Shown here piece after piece: positions 17,616-24,781 of a stretch of DNA of 32,407 nt. Under the pieces are notes generated by a model, which searched no databases, had not been told where the DNA came from, and saw only the letters and a list, made by a program, of their open reading frames with translations. The stretch is from Streptomyces sp. I05A-00742 (GTDB taxonomy: Bacteria > Actinomycetota > Actinomycetes > Streptomycetales > Streptomycetaceae), in assembly GCF_013055795.1 (NCBI RefSeq), contig NZ_JABETO010000052.1, forward strand, positions 2,040-34,446. The letters are read 5' to 3'. The first letter of the stretch is position 1; each line of letters opens with the position of its first letter. The translations under genes were made by a program, and so were the position numbers.

Positions 17616-19049
17616 ATGACCGAACGCCCCTGTGCCCGTACCCGCCGCACCGCCGCCCTCCTGCTCACCGCGGCCGTCGCCCTGACCACCGCGGCCTGCG
17701 GCGAGGACACGGCCCGGGGCTCCTCCGCCGCCCCGTCCCCGACGGCCCGGCTCGACGGCGTGTGGCGGACGGACGGCTACGGGACGCTGGTCTCCGTCGA
17801 GGACGGGGGCCACCGCCTGCGGACCTACGACACCACGGCGGTGAGCTGCCTGCCCGGCACGACGGAGGCGAAGGGGAACGGCTCCGGCCGCTTCACCGAC
17901 GCGGAGGGGTCGGGCCTCACGGTCGCCCCAGACGGGTCCGGCCGGGCCCGGATGAGCTTCGACGAGGGCGTCGGCCACCGCACCCTGCGCCGCGTCGGCG
18001 CCCTGCCGGCCGACTGCACGGCACGGACGGAGCCCGGCGAGCGGCCGGATCCGCGCCATGTCTTCGACGTGTTCTGGCAGACGTACGCCGAGAACTACCC
18101 GTTCTTCGAGAAGCGGCGGATCGACTGGACGGCGGCCCGCGACCGGTTCCGCCCCCGCGTCACGGCGAAGACCACCGACGACGAACTGTTCACGGTTCTC
18201 CGTCAGATGATCGAGCCGCTGCACGACGGCCACACGAGCATCGTGGCCGGGCCGGACAAGCGCTTCGGCGGCATCCGGGCGGGCACGGCGATGCCGACAC
18301 CGGAGTCGATCGCCCGCACCGACAAGGCCGTCGCGGCGGCCGTAGGCGTCCCACTGCGCACCTGGGCCCAGGGCGCCATCTCCTACACGGACCTCCCCGA
18401 CGGGACGGGCTACCTGCGCATCACCCGCTTCACCCGGTTCGCCGCGAAGGGCGGCCCGGAAGCCGACCTCGCCGAACTCGACCGGGCCCTCGACGACATC
18501 CTCACCCCCGCCCGCACCAGCGGCCACCGCGCCCTCCGCGGCCTCGTCCTCGACCTCCGCTTCAACGGCGGCGGCTCCGACCGCCTCGGCATCCGCATCG
18601 CCGAACGCCTCACCCGCACCCCTTACGTCGCCTACCTGAAGCACGCCCGCAACGACCCCCGGAACCCCCGGGGCTTCACCCCCGAGGTCCCCGTCCACGT
18701 CACCCCCCACAGCGGCCGCGCCTACACCGGCCCGATCGCCCTCCTCACCGGCCCGCTCACCATCAGCGCCGGCGAAACCTTCACCCAGGCCCTGGAGGGC
18801 CGTTCCCCCGCCCCCGTCCGCATCGGCGAGAACACCCAAGGCGCCTTCTCCGACGTCCTGGAACGCAAGCTCCCGAACGGCTGGACCTTCGGGCTCCCGA
18901 ACGAGGAGTTCATGCGTCCGGGTGACCGACGGACGTACGACGTGACGGGCCTCCCGCCGCGGGTGCGGACGCCGGTCTTCACGGAGGAGGAGTTCGCGGG
19001 GCGGCGGGACTCGGCGTTGGCGAAGGCGCGGGAGGTGCTGGCCGGGTGA
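17616..19049 (+). CDS. S41-family peptidase, lipoprotein
   Basis: 477 aa. ATG 17616 gives an N-terminal signal (RTRRTAALLLTAAVALTTAAC, shortened here to RRTAALLLTAAVALTTAAC) ending in a lipobox-like TAAC, so a lipid-anchored extracytoplasmic protein is expected. After a roughly 110-residue N-terminal region comes the tail-specific-protease-like domain: LHDGHTSI, LDLRFNGGGSD and LTISAGETF with the likely nucleophile Ser384. There is no obvious PDZ domain, which is common in the IRBP/tricorn-core-like branch of S41. The substrate is unknown. The gene lies opposite to and between recN and nadK, genes that are usually adjacent, and ends at a copy of the repeat element. Confidence 0.9.
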   Translation: MTERPCARTRRTAALLLTAAVALTTAACGEDTARGSSAAPSPTARLDGVWRTDGYGTLVSVEDGGHRLRTYDTTAVSCLPGTTEAKGNGSGRFTDAEGSGLTVAPDGSGRARMSFDEGVGHRTLRRVGALPADCTARTEPGERPDPRHVFDVFWQTYAENYPFFEKRRIDWTAARDRFRPRVTAKTTDDELFTVLRQMIEPLHDGHTSIVAGPDKRFGGIRAGTAMPTPESIARTDKAVAAAVGVPLRTWAQGAISYTDLPDGTGYLRITRFTRFAAKGGPEADLAELDRALDDILTPARTSGHRALRGLVLDLRFNGGGSDRLGIRIAERLTRTPYVAYLKHARNDPRNPRGFTPEVPVHVTPHSGRAYTGPIALLTGPLTISAGETFTQALEGRSPAPVRIGENTQGAFSDVLERKLPNGWTFGLPNEEFMRPGDRRTYDVTGLPPRVRTPVFTEEEFAGRRDSALAKAREVLAG

Positions 19050-19058
19050 GGGTACGAA

Positions 19059-19190
19059 CGCCGGACGGGCTGAAGTCAGCCCGTCCGGCGATTGAGGACA
19101 ACCGCGCGCAGCGCGGTTTCAGGGGGTCCGGGGCCCTCCCCGGGAATCGGCGAAGGGGCGGGCCAGGGGCACCGCCCGCCGCAGGCGCAC
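19059..19190. repeat. Convergent-end hairpin repeat between S41 gene and nadK
   Basis: Arms 19059-19073 and 19076-19090 are perfect 15-base complements around AG. Then follow TTGAGGACAA, hairpin A (CCGCGC-GCA-GCGCGG), hairpin B (CCGGGG-CCCT-CCCCGG) and the tail GGGAATCGGCGAAGGGGCGGG. It fills the 142-bp gap between the two stops and probably ends both transcripts. Confidence 0.92.
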
Positions 19191-19191
19191 C

Positions 19192-20130
19192 CTAGTGCGG
19201 AGCCCCCCGCCACCCCGCCACCGGCAGAGCGAACTTCGCCACCAACCGATCAGTGAACGACGCATGATGCAGCCGAGCCAACCGCACCGGCACAGCCCCC
19301 CGCCGCACCTCCACCCGAGCCCCCGCAGGCAACTCCACACTCCTCCGCCCGTCACACCACAACACCCCGTTCGGCGTCTGCGGCTGCACCTCCACCGCCA
19401 GCACCGAATCAGGAGCCGTCACCAACGGCTTGGCGAACAGCGCGTGAGCACTGATCGGCACCATCAGCAGCGCCTCGACCTCGGGCCAGACCACAGGCCC
19501 ACCGGCCGAGAACGCATAGGCGGTCGACCCGGTCGGCGTCGCGCACACCACACCGTCACCACCGAACCGCGAGACGGGCCGCCCGTCGACCTCGGTGACG
19601 ACCTCCAGCAGCCGCTCCCGGGCGGCCTTCTCGACGGACGCCTCGTTGAGCGCCCAGTCGGTGTGGACGATGTGACCGTCCGTCCGGACGAGCACGTCGA
19701 TGGTCATCCGCTCCTCGACCTCGTACTCCCGGGTCACCACCCGGTCGACGACCTTGTCGAGATCGTCCCGCTCGGCCTCGGCGAGGAAGCCGACCCGGCC
19801 GAGGTTGACGCCCAGCATGGGCACCCCGGAGCTGCGCGCGAACTCGGCGCCGCGCAGCAGCGTCCCGTCCCCGCCCAGCACGACGATCAGTTCGCAGCCG
19901 TCCAGGACGTTCGGCCGGTCGGGCCCGGTCTCGATCCGCTCGACGGAGGGCGGCAGCGGCAGGTCCGCGGCCTCCTCGGCGAGCACCCGCACCCCGATGC
20001 CGCACCGCAGCAGCCCCTGGACGACGAGTTCGGCGCTGCGGATGGCCGCGGGACGGCCGGTGTGCGCGAGCAGGAAGACGGTGCGTCTCCCCGTCGGCTG
20101 TGTCTGCGATGTCGCTTCTGTAGTGGTCAC
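19192..20130 (-). CDS. nadK: NAD kinase
   Basis: 312 aa. Phosphorylates NAD to NADP; the actinobacterial enzymes can use ATP or polyphosphate. GGDGT at 86-90 (catalytic Asp88), NEAS at 162-165 and the glycine-rich CATPTGSTAYAFSAGGP (196-212) are the family motifs. GTG 20130 has GGAGGGG upstream and overlaps the tlyA stop by four bases (GTGA), so translation is coupled to tlyA. Cytoplasmic. The tlyA-nadK pair is conserved in actinobacteria, normally followed by recN. Confidence 0.98.
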   Translation of the reverse strand: MTTTEATSQTQPTGRRTVFLLAHTGRPAAIRSAELVVQGLLRCGIGVRVLAEEAADLPLPPSVERIETGPDRPNVLDGCELIVVLGGDGTLLRGAEFARSSGVPMLGVNLGRVGFLAEAERDDLDKVVDRVVTREYEVEERMTIDVLVRTDGHIVHTDWALNEASVEKAARERLLEVVTEVDGRPVSRFGGDGVVCATPTGSTAYAFSAGGPVVWPEVEALLMVPISAHALFAKPLVTAPDSVLAVEVQPQTPNGVLWCDGRRSVELPAGARVEVRRGAVPVRLARLHHASFTDRLVAKFALPVAGWRGAPH

Positions 20131-20939
20131 CGAGGCCCCTCCGCCACTGCACGGTCAACGTCCGCCGGGTCCAGTTCTGGCGCACCGGCGCGCAGCCACA
20201 GAAAGTACTCGACGTTGCCGGAGGGCCCGGGCAGCGGGCTGGCGGTGACGCCGAGGACGCCGAGTCCCAGGCCGGCGGCGCGGCGGGCGACCTCGCGCAC
20301 CGCCTCGGCGCGCAGCTCGGGGCTGCGGACGACGCCGCCGCTGCCGAGCCGCTCCTTGCCGACCTCGAACTGCGGCTTGACCATCATGACCAGGTCCGCT
20401 CCGGGCGCGGTGCAGCTCACCAGCGCGGGCAGGACGAGGCCGAGCGGGATGAAGGACAGGTCGCCGACGACGAGGTCGACGGGTTCGCCGTCGAGCTGCT
20501 CCGGCGTCAGCTCGCGCACATTGGTGCGGTCCTTCACGGTGACCCGCTCGTCGCTCTGGAGGGACCAGGCGAGCTGCCCGTAGCCGACATCGACGGCGAC
20601 GACGTGGGCGGCGCCCGCGCGCAGCAGGACGTCGGTGAAGCCGCCCGTCGAGGCGCCGGCGTCGAGGGCGCGCCGCCCCTCGACCTCCAGGCCGCGGGGG
20701 ACGAAGGCGGCGAGCGCGCCGGCGAGCTTGTGGCCGCCGCGGGAGACGTAGTCGGGGTCGCTGTCGTCCTGGGCGACGACGAGGGCGGCGCTGGTCTCCA
20801 CCTGGGTGGCGGGCTTCGTCGCCGTGGCGCCGCCGACGGTCACCCGGCCCGCGGCGATGAGCTGGCTCGCGTGCTCGCGGGAACGGGCCAGCTTGCGGCG
20901 CACCAGCTCCGCGTCGAGTCGGCGGCGGGTCACTGCCAC
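20127..20939 (-). CDS. tlyA: TlyA-type rRNA 2'-O-methyltransferase / hemolysin-like protein
   Basis: 270 aa. N-terminal S4 RNA-binding domain (RRRLDAELVRRKLARSREHA, then LIAAGRVTVGG) and C-terminal FtsJ/RrmJ-like SAM methyltransferase with LDAGASTGGFTDVLL and VVGDLSFI, VMMVKPQFEVGK carrying the K-D-K-E-type residues. In mycobacteria TlyA methylates 16S C1409 and 23S C1920 and sets capreomycin sensitivity; Streptomyces proteins often modify only 23S, which sequence alone cannot decide here. Start GTG 20939 has AGGAG 10 nt upstream; GTG 20933 is a close alternative. It starts 7 bp after the 102-aa gene and overlaps nadK by 4 bp. Confidence 0.96.
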   Translation of the reverse strand: MAVTRRRLDAELVRRKLARSREHASQLIAAGRVTVGGATATKPATQVETSAALVVAQDDSDPDYVSRGGHKLAGALAAFVPRGLEVEGRRALDAGASTGGFTDVLLRAGAAHVVAVDVGYGQLAWSLQSDERVTVKDRTNVRELTPEQLDGEPVDLVVGDLSFIPLGLVLPALVSCTAPGADLVMMVKPQFEVGKERLGSGGVVRSPELRAEAVREVARRAAGLGLGVLGVTASPLPGPSGNVEYFLWLRAGAPELDPADVDRAVAEGPR

Positions 20940-20946
20940 GGGCGGT

Positions 20947-21255
20947 TCAGCTCCTGTTGTCGTACGGACGCGTGGGGCCCTGCGGCGGTCCGGCGCGCTC
21001 GTCGAGTGCGGCGAGCGCGGTCCGCAGGCCCTGGTGTACATCCTCGTACACCTCCAGGTGGCCGTCGGCGGCGAGGTGGTCGGCGTCCTCGAGCCGGGCC
21101 AGGTGGGCGTCCACGCCGGCGTTCCCCGTGGGAGTGCGGTCGACCCCGAGCGGCCGGGGTCCGGCGGGCTCCGTACCGGCGGCGTCCGGCACCGCCTCCG
21201 CGTCGGGTCCGGGCGTCCCGTCGCCCACGGCCGCCACGGCATCCTCTTCGGTCAT
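20947..21255 (-). CDS. Small acidic conserved protein, first gene of the tlyA operon
   Basis: 102 aa, function unknown. The first half is acidic and low-complexity (Ala/Asp/Pro/Gly). The second half (VDAHLARLEDADHLAADG and HLEVYEDVHQGLRTALAALD) looks helical and amphipathic. A small protein at this place upstream of tlyA is common in actinobacteria (Rv1693 in M. tuberculosis, from memory). ATG 21255 has no good ribosome binding site, but TAGCGT lies 7 nt upstream, suggesting a leaderless transcript. It is divergent from the SCP2 gene across only 69 bp. Confidence 0.82.
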   Translation of the reverse strand: MTEEDAVAAVGDGTPGPDAEAVPDAAGTEPAGPRPLGVDRTPTGNAGVDAHLARLEDADHLAADGHLEVYEDVHQGLRTALAALDERAGPPQGPTRPYDNRS

Positions 21256-21262
21256 GGCCCCG

Positions 21263-21268
21263 ACGCTA
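21263..21268 (-). promoter_or_regulatory. Candidate -10 for the tlyA operon
   Basis: TAGCGT ends 7 nt before ATG 21255. It would place the transcript start at the ATG of the 102-aa gene and drive tlyA and nadK. Confidence 0.4.
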
Positions 21269-21310
21269 CCCCGGAACGGCCGCTTCTCCGATGTTCGCCC
21301 CCGTGCGGTG

Positions 21311-21316
21311 TACCGT
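21311..21316 (+). promoter_or_regulatory. Candidate -10 for the SCP2 gene
   Basis: TACCGT ends 8 nt before ATG 21325, and no Shine-Dalgarno sequence is visible. It is back to back with the -10 of the tlyA operon, 42 bp away. Confidence 0.4.
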
Positions 21317-21324
21317 CCGGTGCA

Positions 21325-21672
21325 ATGGCGACCATCGAGGAGTGCCGCAGCGCGCTCGACAGACTGGCTCAGAACCTCGCCGGCGCGGACGAGACGCTCC
21401 GCAGTGCCGCGATGCTCGACCGCTCGCTCAGCTGTCATGTGACCGATCTGGACGTCACCTTCGTGGGCCACCTCCGCGAGGGCCGGCTCAAGGAGGTCCG
21501 CACGGTGCCGGGGGTGCCGGAGCAGCGGGCGGAGATCGGGCTGGAGATGACCGGTGACGATCTGCTGGCCCTGGTCGACGGCCGGCTGCCCTTCGCGCGG
21601 GCCTGGGCGAGCGGCCGGGTGAAGCTCAGGGCCGGCCTGATCGACGTCCTCAGGCTGCGGTCGATTCTGTGA
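21325..21672 (+). CDS. SCP2 sterol-carrier-domain protein
   Basis: 115 aa, essentially one SCP2-like domain: DRSLSCHVTDLDVTFVGHL (strands), RAEIGLEMTGDDLLALVDG, and the C-terminal PFARAWASGRVKLRAGLIDVLRLRS, where LARA-x-A-S-G-R-(V)-K is typical. Such domains bind lipid-like ligands in a hydrophobic pocket; the ligand in bacteria is unknown. No signal peptide. The 3' end overlaps the 3' end of the ABC ATPase gene on the other strand by 23 bp, so the two transcripts must be partly antisense. Confidence 0.88.
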   Translation: MATIEECRSALDRLAQNLAGADETLRSAAMLDRSLSCHVTDLDVTFVGHLREGRLKEVRTVPGVPEQRAEIGLEMTGDDLLALVDGRLPFARAWASGRVKLRAGLIDVLRLRSIL

Positions 21673-22495
21673 CCGCGGCCTCGGCACCGGCCTCCGGCTC
21701 CGGCGCCCGGCGCGCCTGCCGCGCGGCGGGTACGACGAGCGGCGTCCCGGTCTGCGGATCGTCGATGATCTGACAGCTCAGCCCGAAGACCCGTTCCACC
21801 AGCTCGGACGTCACCACGTCCCCCGGCGCGCCCTCGGCGACGACCTTCCCGTCCCGCATGGCGATGAGGTGGGTGGCGTAGCGGGCGGCGTGGTTGAGGT
21901 CGTGGAGGACGGCGACGAGCGTGCGGCCCTGCTCCTCGTGGAGCTCGGCGCAGAGGTCGAGGACCTCGATCTGGTGCTGGATGTCGAGGTACGTGGTCGG
22001 CTCGTCGAGGAGCAGCAGCGGGGTCCGCTGGGCGAGGGCCATGGCGATCCAGACGCGCTGCCGCTGGCCGCCGGAGAGCTCGTCGACGTAGCGGTCGGCG
22101 AGCGCGGCGACGCGGGTGGCCTCCATCGACTCCTGGACGACCTGCTCGTCCTCGGGCGACCACTGCCGCAGCAGCCCCTGGTGGGGGTAGCGGCCGCGGG
22201 CGACGAGGTCGGCGACGGTGATGCCGTCCGGCGCGACGGACGACTGCGGCAGCAGGCCGAGCGTGCGGGCCACCTTCTTGGCCGGGTACGAGCCGATGGC
22301 CTGGCCGTCCAGGAGCACGGACCCGGCCTCGGGCCTGAGCATCCGGGACAGGGCGCGCAGCAGCGTGGACTTGCCGCAGGCGTTGGGGCCGACGATGACG
22401 GTGAAGGAGTTGTCGGGTATCTCGACGGAGAGGTCTTCCGCGATGACCCGCCGGTCGTAGGCGAGGGTGACGGATTCGGCCTTCAGGCGGCTCAT
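21650..22495 (-). CDS. Iron-siderophore ABC transporter ATPase (FecE/FepC type)
   Basis: 281 aa. Energises siderophore import through the two permeases encoded upstream. Walker A GPNACGKST (36-44), Q-loop LLPQSS, signature LSGGQRQR (140-147), Walker B LLLLDE (160-165) and switch His198 in VLHDLNHA are all present. ATG 22495 has AAGGAGA at good spacing. An in-frame ATG at 22603, overlapping the permease stop as TGATG, would add 36 residues rich in His, Asp and Thr encoded by GCGCACACGA-type direct repeats; this longer form cannot be excluded. The C-terminal 40 residues are Ala/Pro/Glu-rich. Last gene of the minus-strand half of the iron locus. Confidence 0.95.
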   Translation of the reverse strand: MSRLKAESVTLAYDRRVIAEDLSVEIPDNSFTVIVGPNACGKSTLLRALSRMLRPEAGSVLLDGQAIGSYPAKKVARTLGLLPQSSVAPDGITVADLVARGRYPHQGLLRQWSPEDEQVVQESMEATRVAALADRYVDELSGGQRQRVWIAMALAQRTPLLLLDEPTTYLDIQHQIEVLDLCAELHEEQGRTLVAVLHDLNHAARYATHLIAMRDGKVVAEGAPGDVVTSELVERVFGLSCQIIDDPQTGTPLVVPAARQARRAPEPEAGAEAAVTESTAA

Positions 22496-22602
22496 GGTGG
22501 TGTCTCCTTGTCCGTGCGTGTTCGTGTGCGCCGTCGCGTCGTCGTGTGCGCTGTCGTGTGCGCCGTCGGGCCCGCCGCGTCCCGGTGCGGAACTGCCGCC
22601 CA

Positions 22603-23631
22603 TCACACCCGCCCCGCCCTGCGCTCCGTGTACAGCAGCCACAGCAGGTAGACCCCGCCGAGCATGCCGGTGAGCACCCCGACCGGCAGCTGGTCGGCGC
22701 CGAACAGGCGCTGGGCGGCCCAGTCGGCCGAGACCAGCAGGGCCGCGCCGGTGCAGGCGGCGGCGGTGAGGCAGGGGCCGGACGACCGGGTGAGGCGCCG
22801 GGCGATCTGGGGAGCGGAGAGGGCGACGAAGGCGATGGGCCCGGCGGCGGCCGTGGCGGCGGCCGTCAGCAGCACGGCCGCGGTCAGCGAGACCAGCCGC
22901 GTCCGCTCGACCCGCACCCCGAGCGCGTACGCCGTGTCGTCGCCCATCTCCAGCATCCGCAGGCCGCGGCCCTGGCCGAGGACGACGGGGACGAGTACGG
23001 CGAACGCGCAGAGCAGCGGCCACACCTGGCTCCAGTCGCGGCCGTTGAGGGAGCCGACCATCCACACCGTGGCGCGCGTCGCGTCGTTGAGGTCCGCCTG
23101 GGTCAGCAGGTAGCCGATGACCGAGGTGAGGATGGCGGTCATGGCGATGCCGACGAGGACGAACCGGTTCCCGTGCACGCCCTTCTGCCACGCCAGCAGG
23201 TAGATGGCCACACCGGAGGCCAGCCCGCCGGCCAGCGCTCCGCCGGCCACCGCCATGGGGGTGCCCTGGAAGAGGACGATGACCAGCAGCGCCCCGACGG
23301 TGGAGCCCTGGGAGAGGCCGAGCACGTCCGGGCTGCCCAGCGGGTTGCGGGAGACGGACTGGAAGACCGCCCCGGCCAGCGCGAGGGACGCGCCGACGAG
23401 CAGGGCGACGAGGACGCGGGGCAGCCGCAGGTCCTCGACGATGAACTCCTGCGCGGGCGTCCCGCCGCCGGTCAGCGTGCGGAGCACCTCGGCGGGCGAC
23501 AGCGGGTAGTCGCCGGTGCCGATGAGCGCGACGGAGGCGGTCAGCGCGGCGGCCACCAGGAGCAGGACGGCGAGCACCGCGCGGGGCTCGACCCGCACGG
23601 ACAGCCCGCCGCGGGTGCGGACGACGTTCAT
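22603..23631 (-). CDS. Iron-siderophore ABC transporter permease (FecCD family), second subunit
   Basis: 342 aa, about nine to ten hydrophobic segments. FecCD landmarks: LRLPRVLVALLVGASLALAG (RLPR followed by a Gly-rich helix), QSVSRNPLGSPDVLGLSQGS and GPIAFVALSAPQIARRL, the helix near the ATPase contact. It would pair with the permease encoded just upstream to form a heterodimeric channel in the plasma membrane. ATG 23631 has only a weak purine stretch (GAGAAG) before it; the gap to the upstream gene is 44 bp, so the genes are co-transcribed. Confidence 0.95.
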   Translation of the reverse strand: MNVVRTRGGLSVRVEPRAVLAVLLLVAAALTASVALIGTGDYPLSPAEVLRTLTGGGTPAQEFIVEDLRLPRVLVALLVGASLALAGAVFQSVSRNPLGSPDVLGLSQGSTVGALLVIVLFQGTPMAVAGGALAGGLASGVAIYLLAWQKGVHGNRFVLVGIAMTAILTSVIGYLLTQADLNDATRATVWMVGSLNGRDWSQVWPLLCAFAVLVPVVLGQGRGLRMLEMGDDTAYALGVRVERTRLVSLTAAVLLTAAATAAAGPIAFVALSAPQIARRLTRSSGPCLTAAACTGAALLVSADWAAQRLFGADQLPVGVLTGMLGGVYLLWLLYTERRAGRV

Positions 23632-23675
23632 GGTTCTTCTCGGTTCGCTTCCGGGACGGGCCCGGCGTGGGGCAC

Positions 23676-24725
23676 TCACAGGTGGGCCATCCGCCGGCGC
23701 CGGATGAGGCGGATGAACAGGGGGCCGCCGACCAGCGCGGTGACGATGCCGACCTGGAGCTCGGAGGGCCGGGCGACGACCCGTCCGAGGATGTCCGTGG
23801 CGAGCAGCAGGACGGGCGCGAGAACAGCGGCGTAGGGCAGGACCCAGCGCAGGTCGGGCCCGGTGAAGGAGCGGACCATGTGGGGCACCATCAGCCCCAC
23901 GAAGACGATGGGGCCACAGGCGGCGGTCGCCGCGCCGCACAGCAGGGTGACGGCGGCCAGGCCGAGCACCCGGGTGGCGGCCGGCCGGGTGCCGAGCGCC
24001 CGGGCCTGGTCGTCGCCCAGGGCCATGGCGTTGAGCGGCCGGGCCAGCGCCAGGGCGAGCACGAGTCCCGCGGCGATGAACGGCGCGACCTGGCCGACGA
24101 GCGTCGCGTTGGCGGACGCCAGGGAACCGACGGTCCAGAACCGCATCCGGTCCAGCGCGGCCGAGTCCGTCAGCTCCACCGCGTACACATAGCCGTTGAG
24201 CACGGCGGTGACGGCGGTGCCCGCGAGGGCGAGCCGTACGGGGGTGGCGTTCCGGCTGCCGCCGAGCACATGGACGACGACGGACACGACGGCGGCACCG
24301 AGGAACGCGAACCACACGTACCCGGTGAGCGAGGTGACACCGAGGAAGCTGATGGCGGACACCACGGCCGCCGCGGCTCCGGCGCTGATGCCGAACAGCC
24401 CGGGGTCGGCGAGGGGGTTGCGGGTCAGGGCCTGCATGACGGTCCCCGCGAGGCCGAGCGCGGCCCCGGTGAGCAGCCCGAGCAGGGTGCGGGGGACGCG
24501 TACGTCGCGTACGACGACGTCCGTCTCGTTCCCGGTGTAGTGGAACAGCCCGTGCCAGACCTGGTCCAGGGGAACCTGCTTGGCGCCGACGGCGACGGAC
24601 GCCATGACGACGAGCAGCAGGAGGCCGACGGAGACCAGCAGTCCGACGGCGCGTCCGGCATTGCGGCGGGGCACGGCCTCGGGGGAGGTGCCCGGTGGAA
24701 CTTGGGGGGAGACGACGGCCAACAC
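23676..24725 (-). CDS. Iron-siderophore ABC transporter permease (FecCD family), first subunit
   Basis: 349 aa with about ten membrane helices after a 30-residue cytoplasmic N-terminus. VRVPRTLLGLLTGAALGLAG, MQALTRNPLADPGLFGISAG and GPIVFVGLMVPHMVRSF are the family segments. GTG 24725 has no ribosome binding site. TAACCT lies 7 nt upstream, inside the iron box, so a leaderless transcript blocked directly by an iron-responsive repressor is a simple reading. First gene of the minus-strand permease-permease-ATPase operon, divergent from the binding-protein gene (56-bp gap). Confidence 0.95.
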   Translation of the reverse strand: MLAVVSPQVPPGTSPEAVPRRNAGRAVGLLVSVGLLLLVVMASVAVGAKQVPLDQVWHGLFHYTGNETDVVVRDVRVPRTLLGLLTGAALGLAGTVMQALTRNPLADPGLFGISAGAAAAVVSAISFLGVTSLTGYVWFAFLGAAVVSVVVHVLGGSRNATPVRLALAGTAVTAVLNGYVYAVELTDSAALDRMRFWTVGSLASANATLVGQVAPFIAAGLVLALALARPLNAMALGDDQARALGTRPAATRVLGLAAVTLLCGAATAACGPIVFVGLMVPHMVRSFTGPDLRWVLPYAAVLAPVLLLATDILGRVVARPSELQVGIVTALVGGPLFIRLIRRRRMAHL

Positions 24726-24730
24726 CTGGG

Positions 24731-24749
24731 TTAGGTTAGCCTACCCTCC
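24731..24749. promoter_or_regulatory. Iron box (DmdR/IdeR-type operator) in divergent promoter
   Basis: TTAGGTTAGCCTACCCTCC matches the actinobacterial iron-box consensus TTAGGTTAGGCTAACCTAA at 15 of 19 positions (nine of nine in the left half). DmdR1/IdeR-type repressors bind such sites when loaded with Fe2+. The site lies between the permease and binding-protein genes and overlaps possible -10 hexamers in both directions (TAACCT minus, TAGCCT plus), so one operator could control both operons. Confidence 0.88.
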
Positions 24750-24781
24750 GAAGTTGCCCCTTACCGAGAGAAGCACCACCC

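Noticed and set aside
17484..18839. N-terminal extension of recN through the S41 gene
   Set aside because: It is the antisense of the S41 gene; RecN proteins start at the EEMRIRSLG segment.
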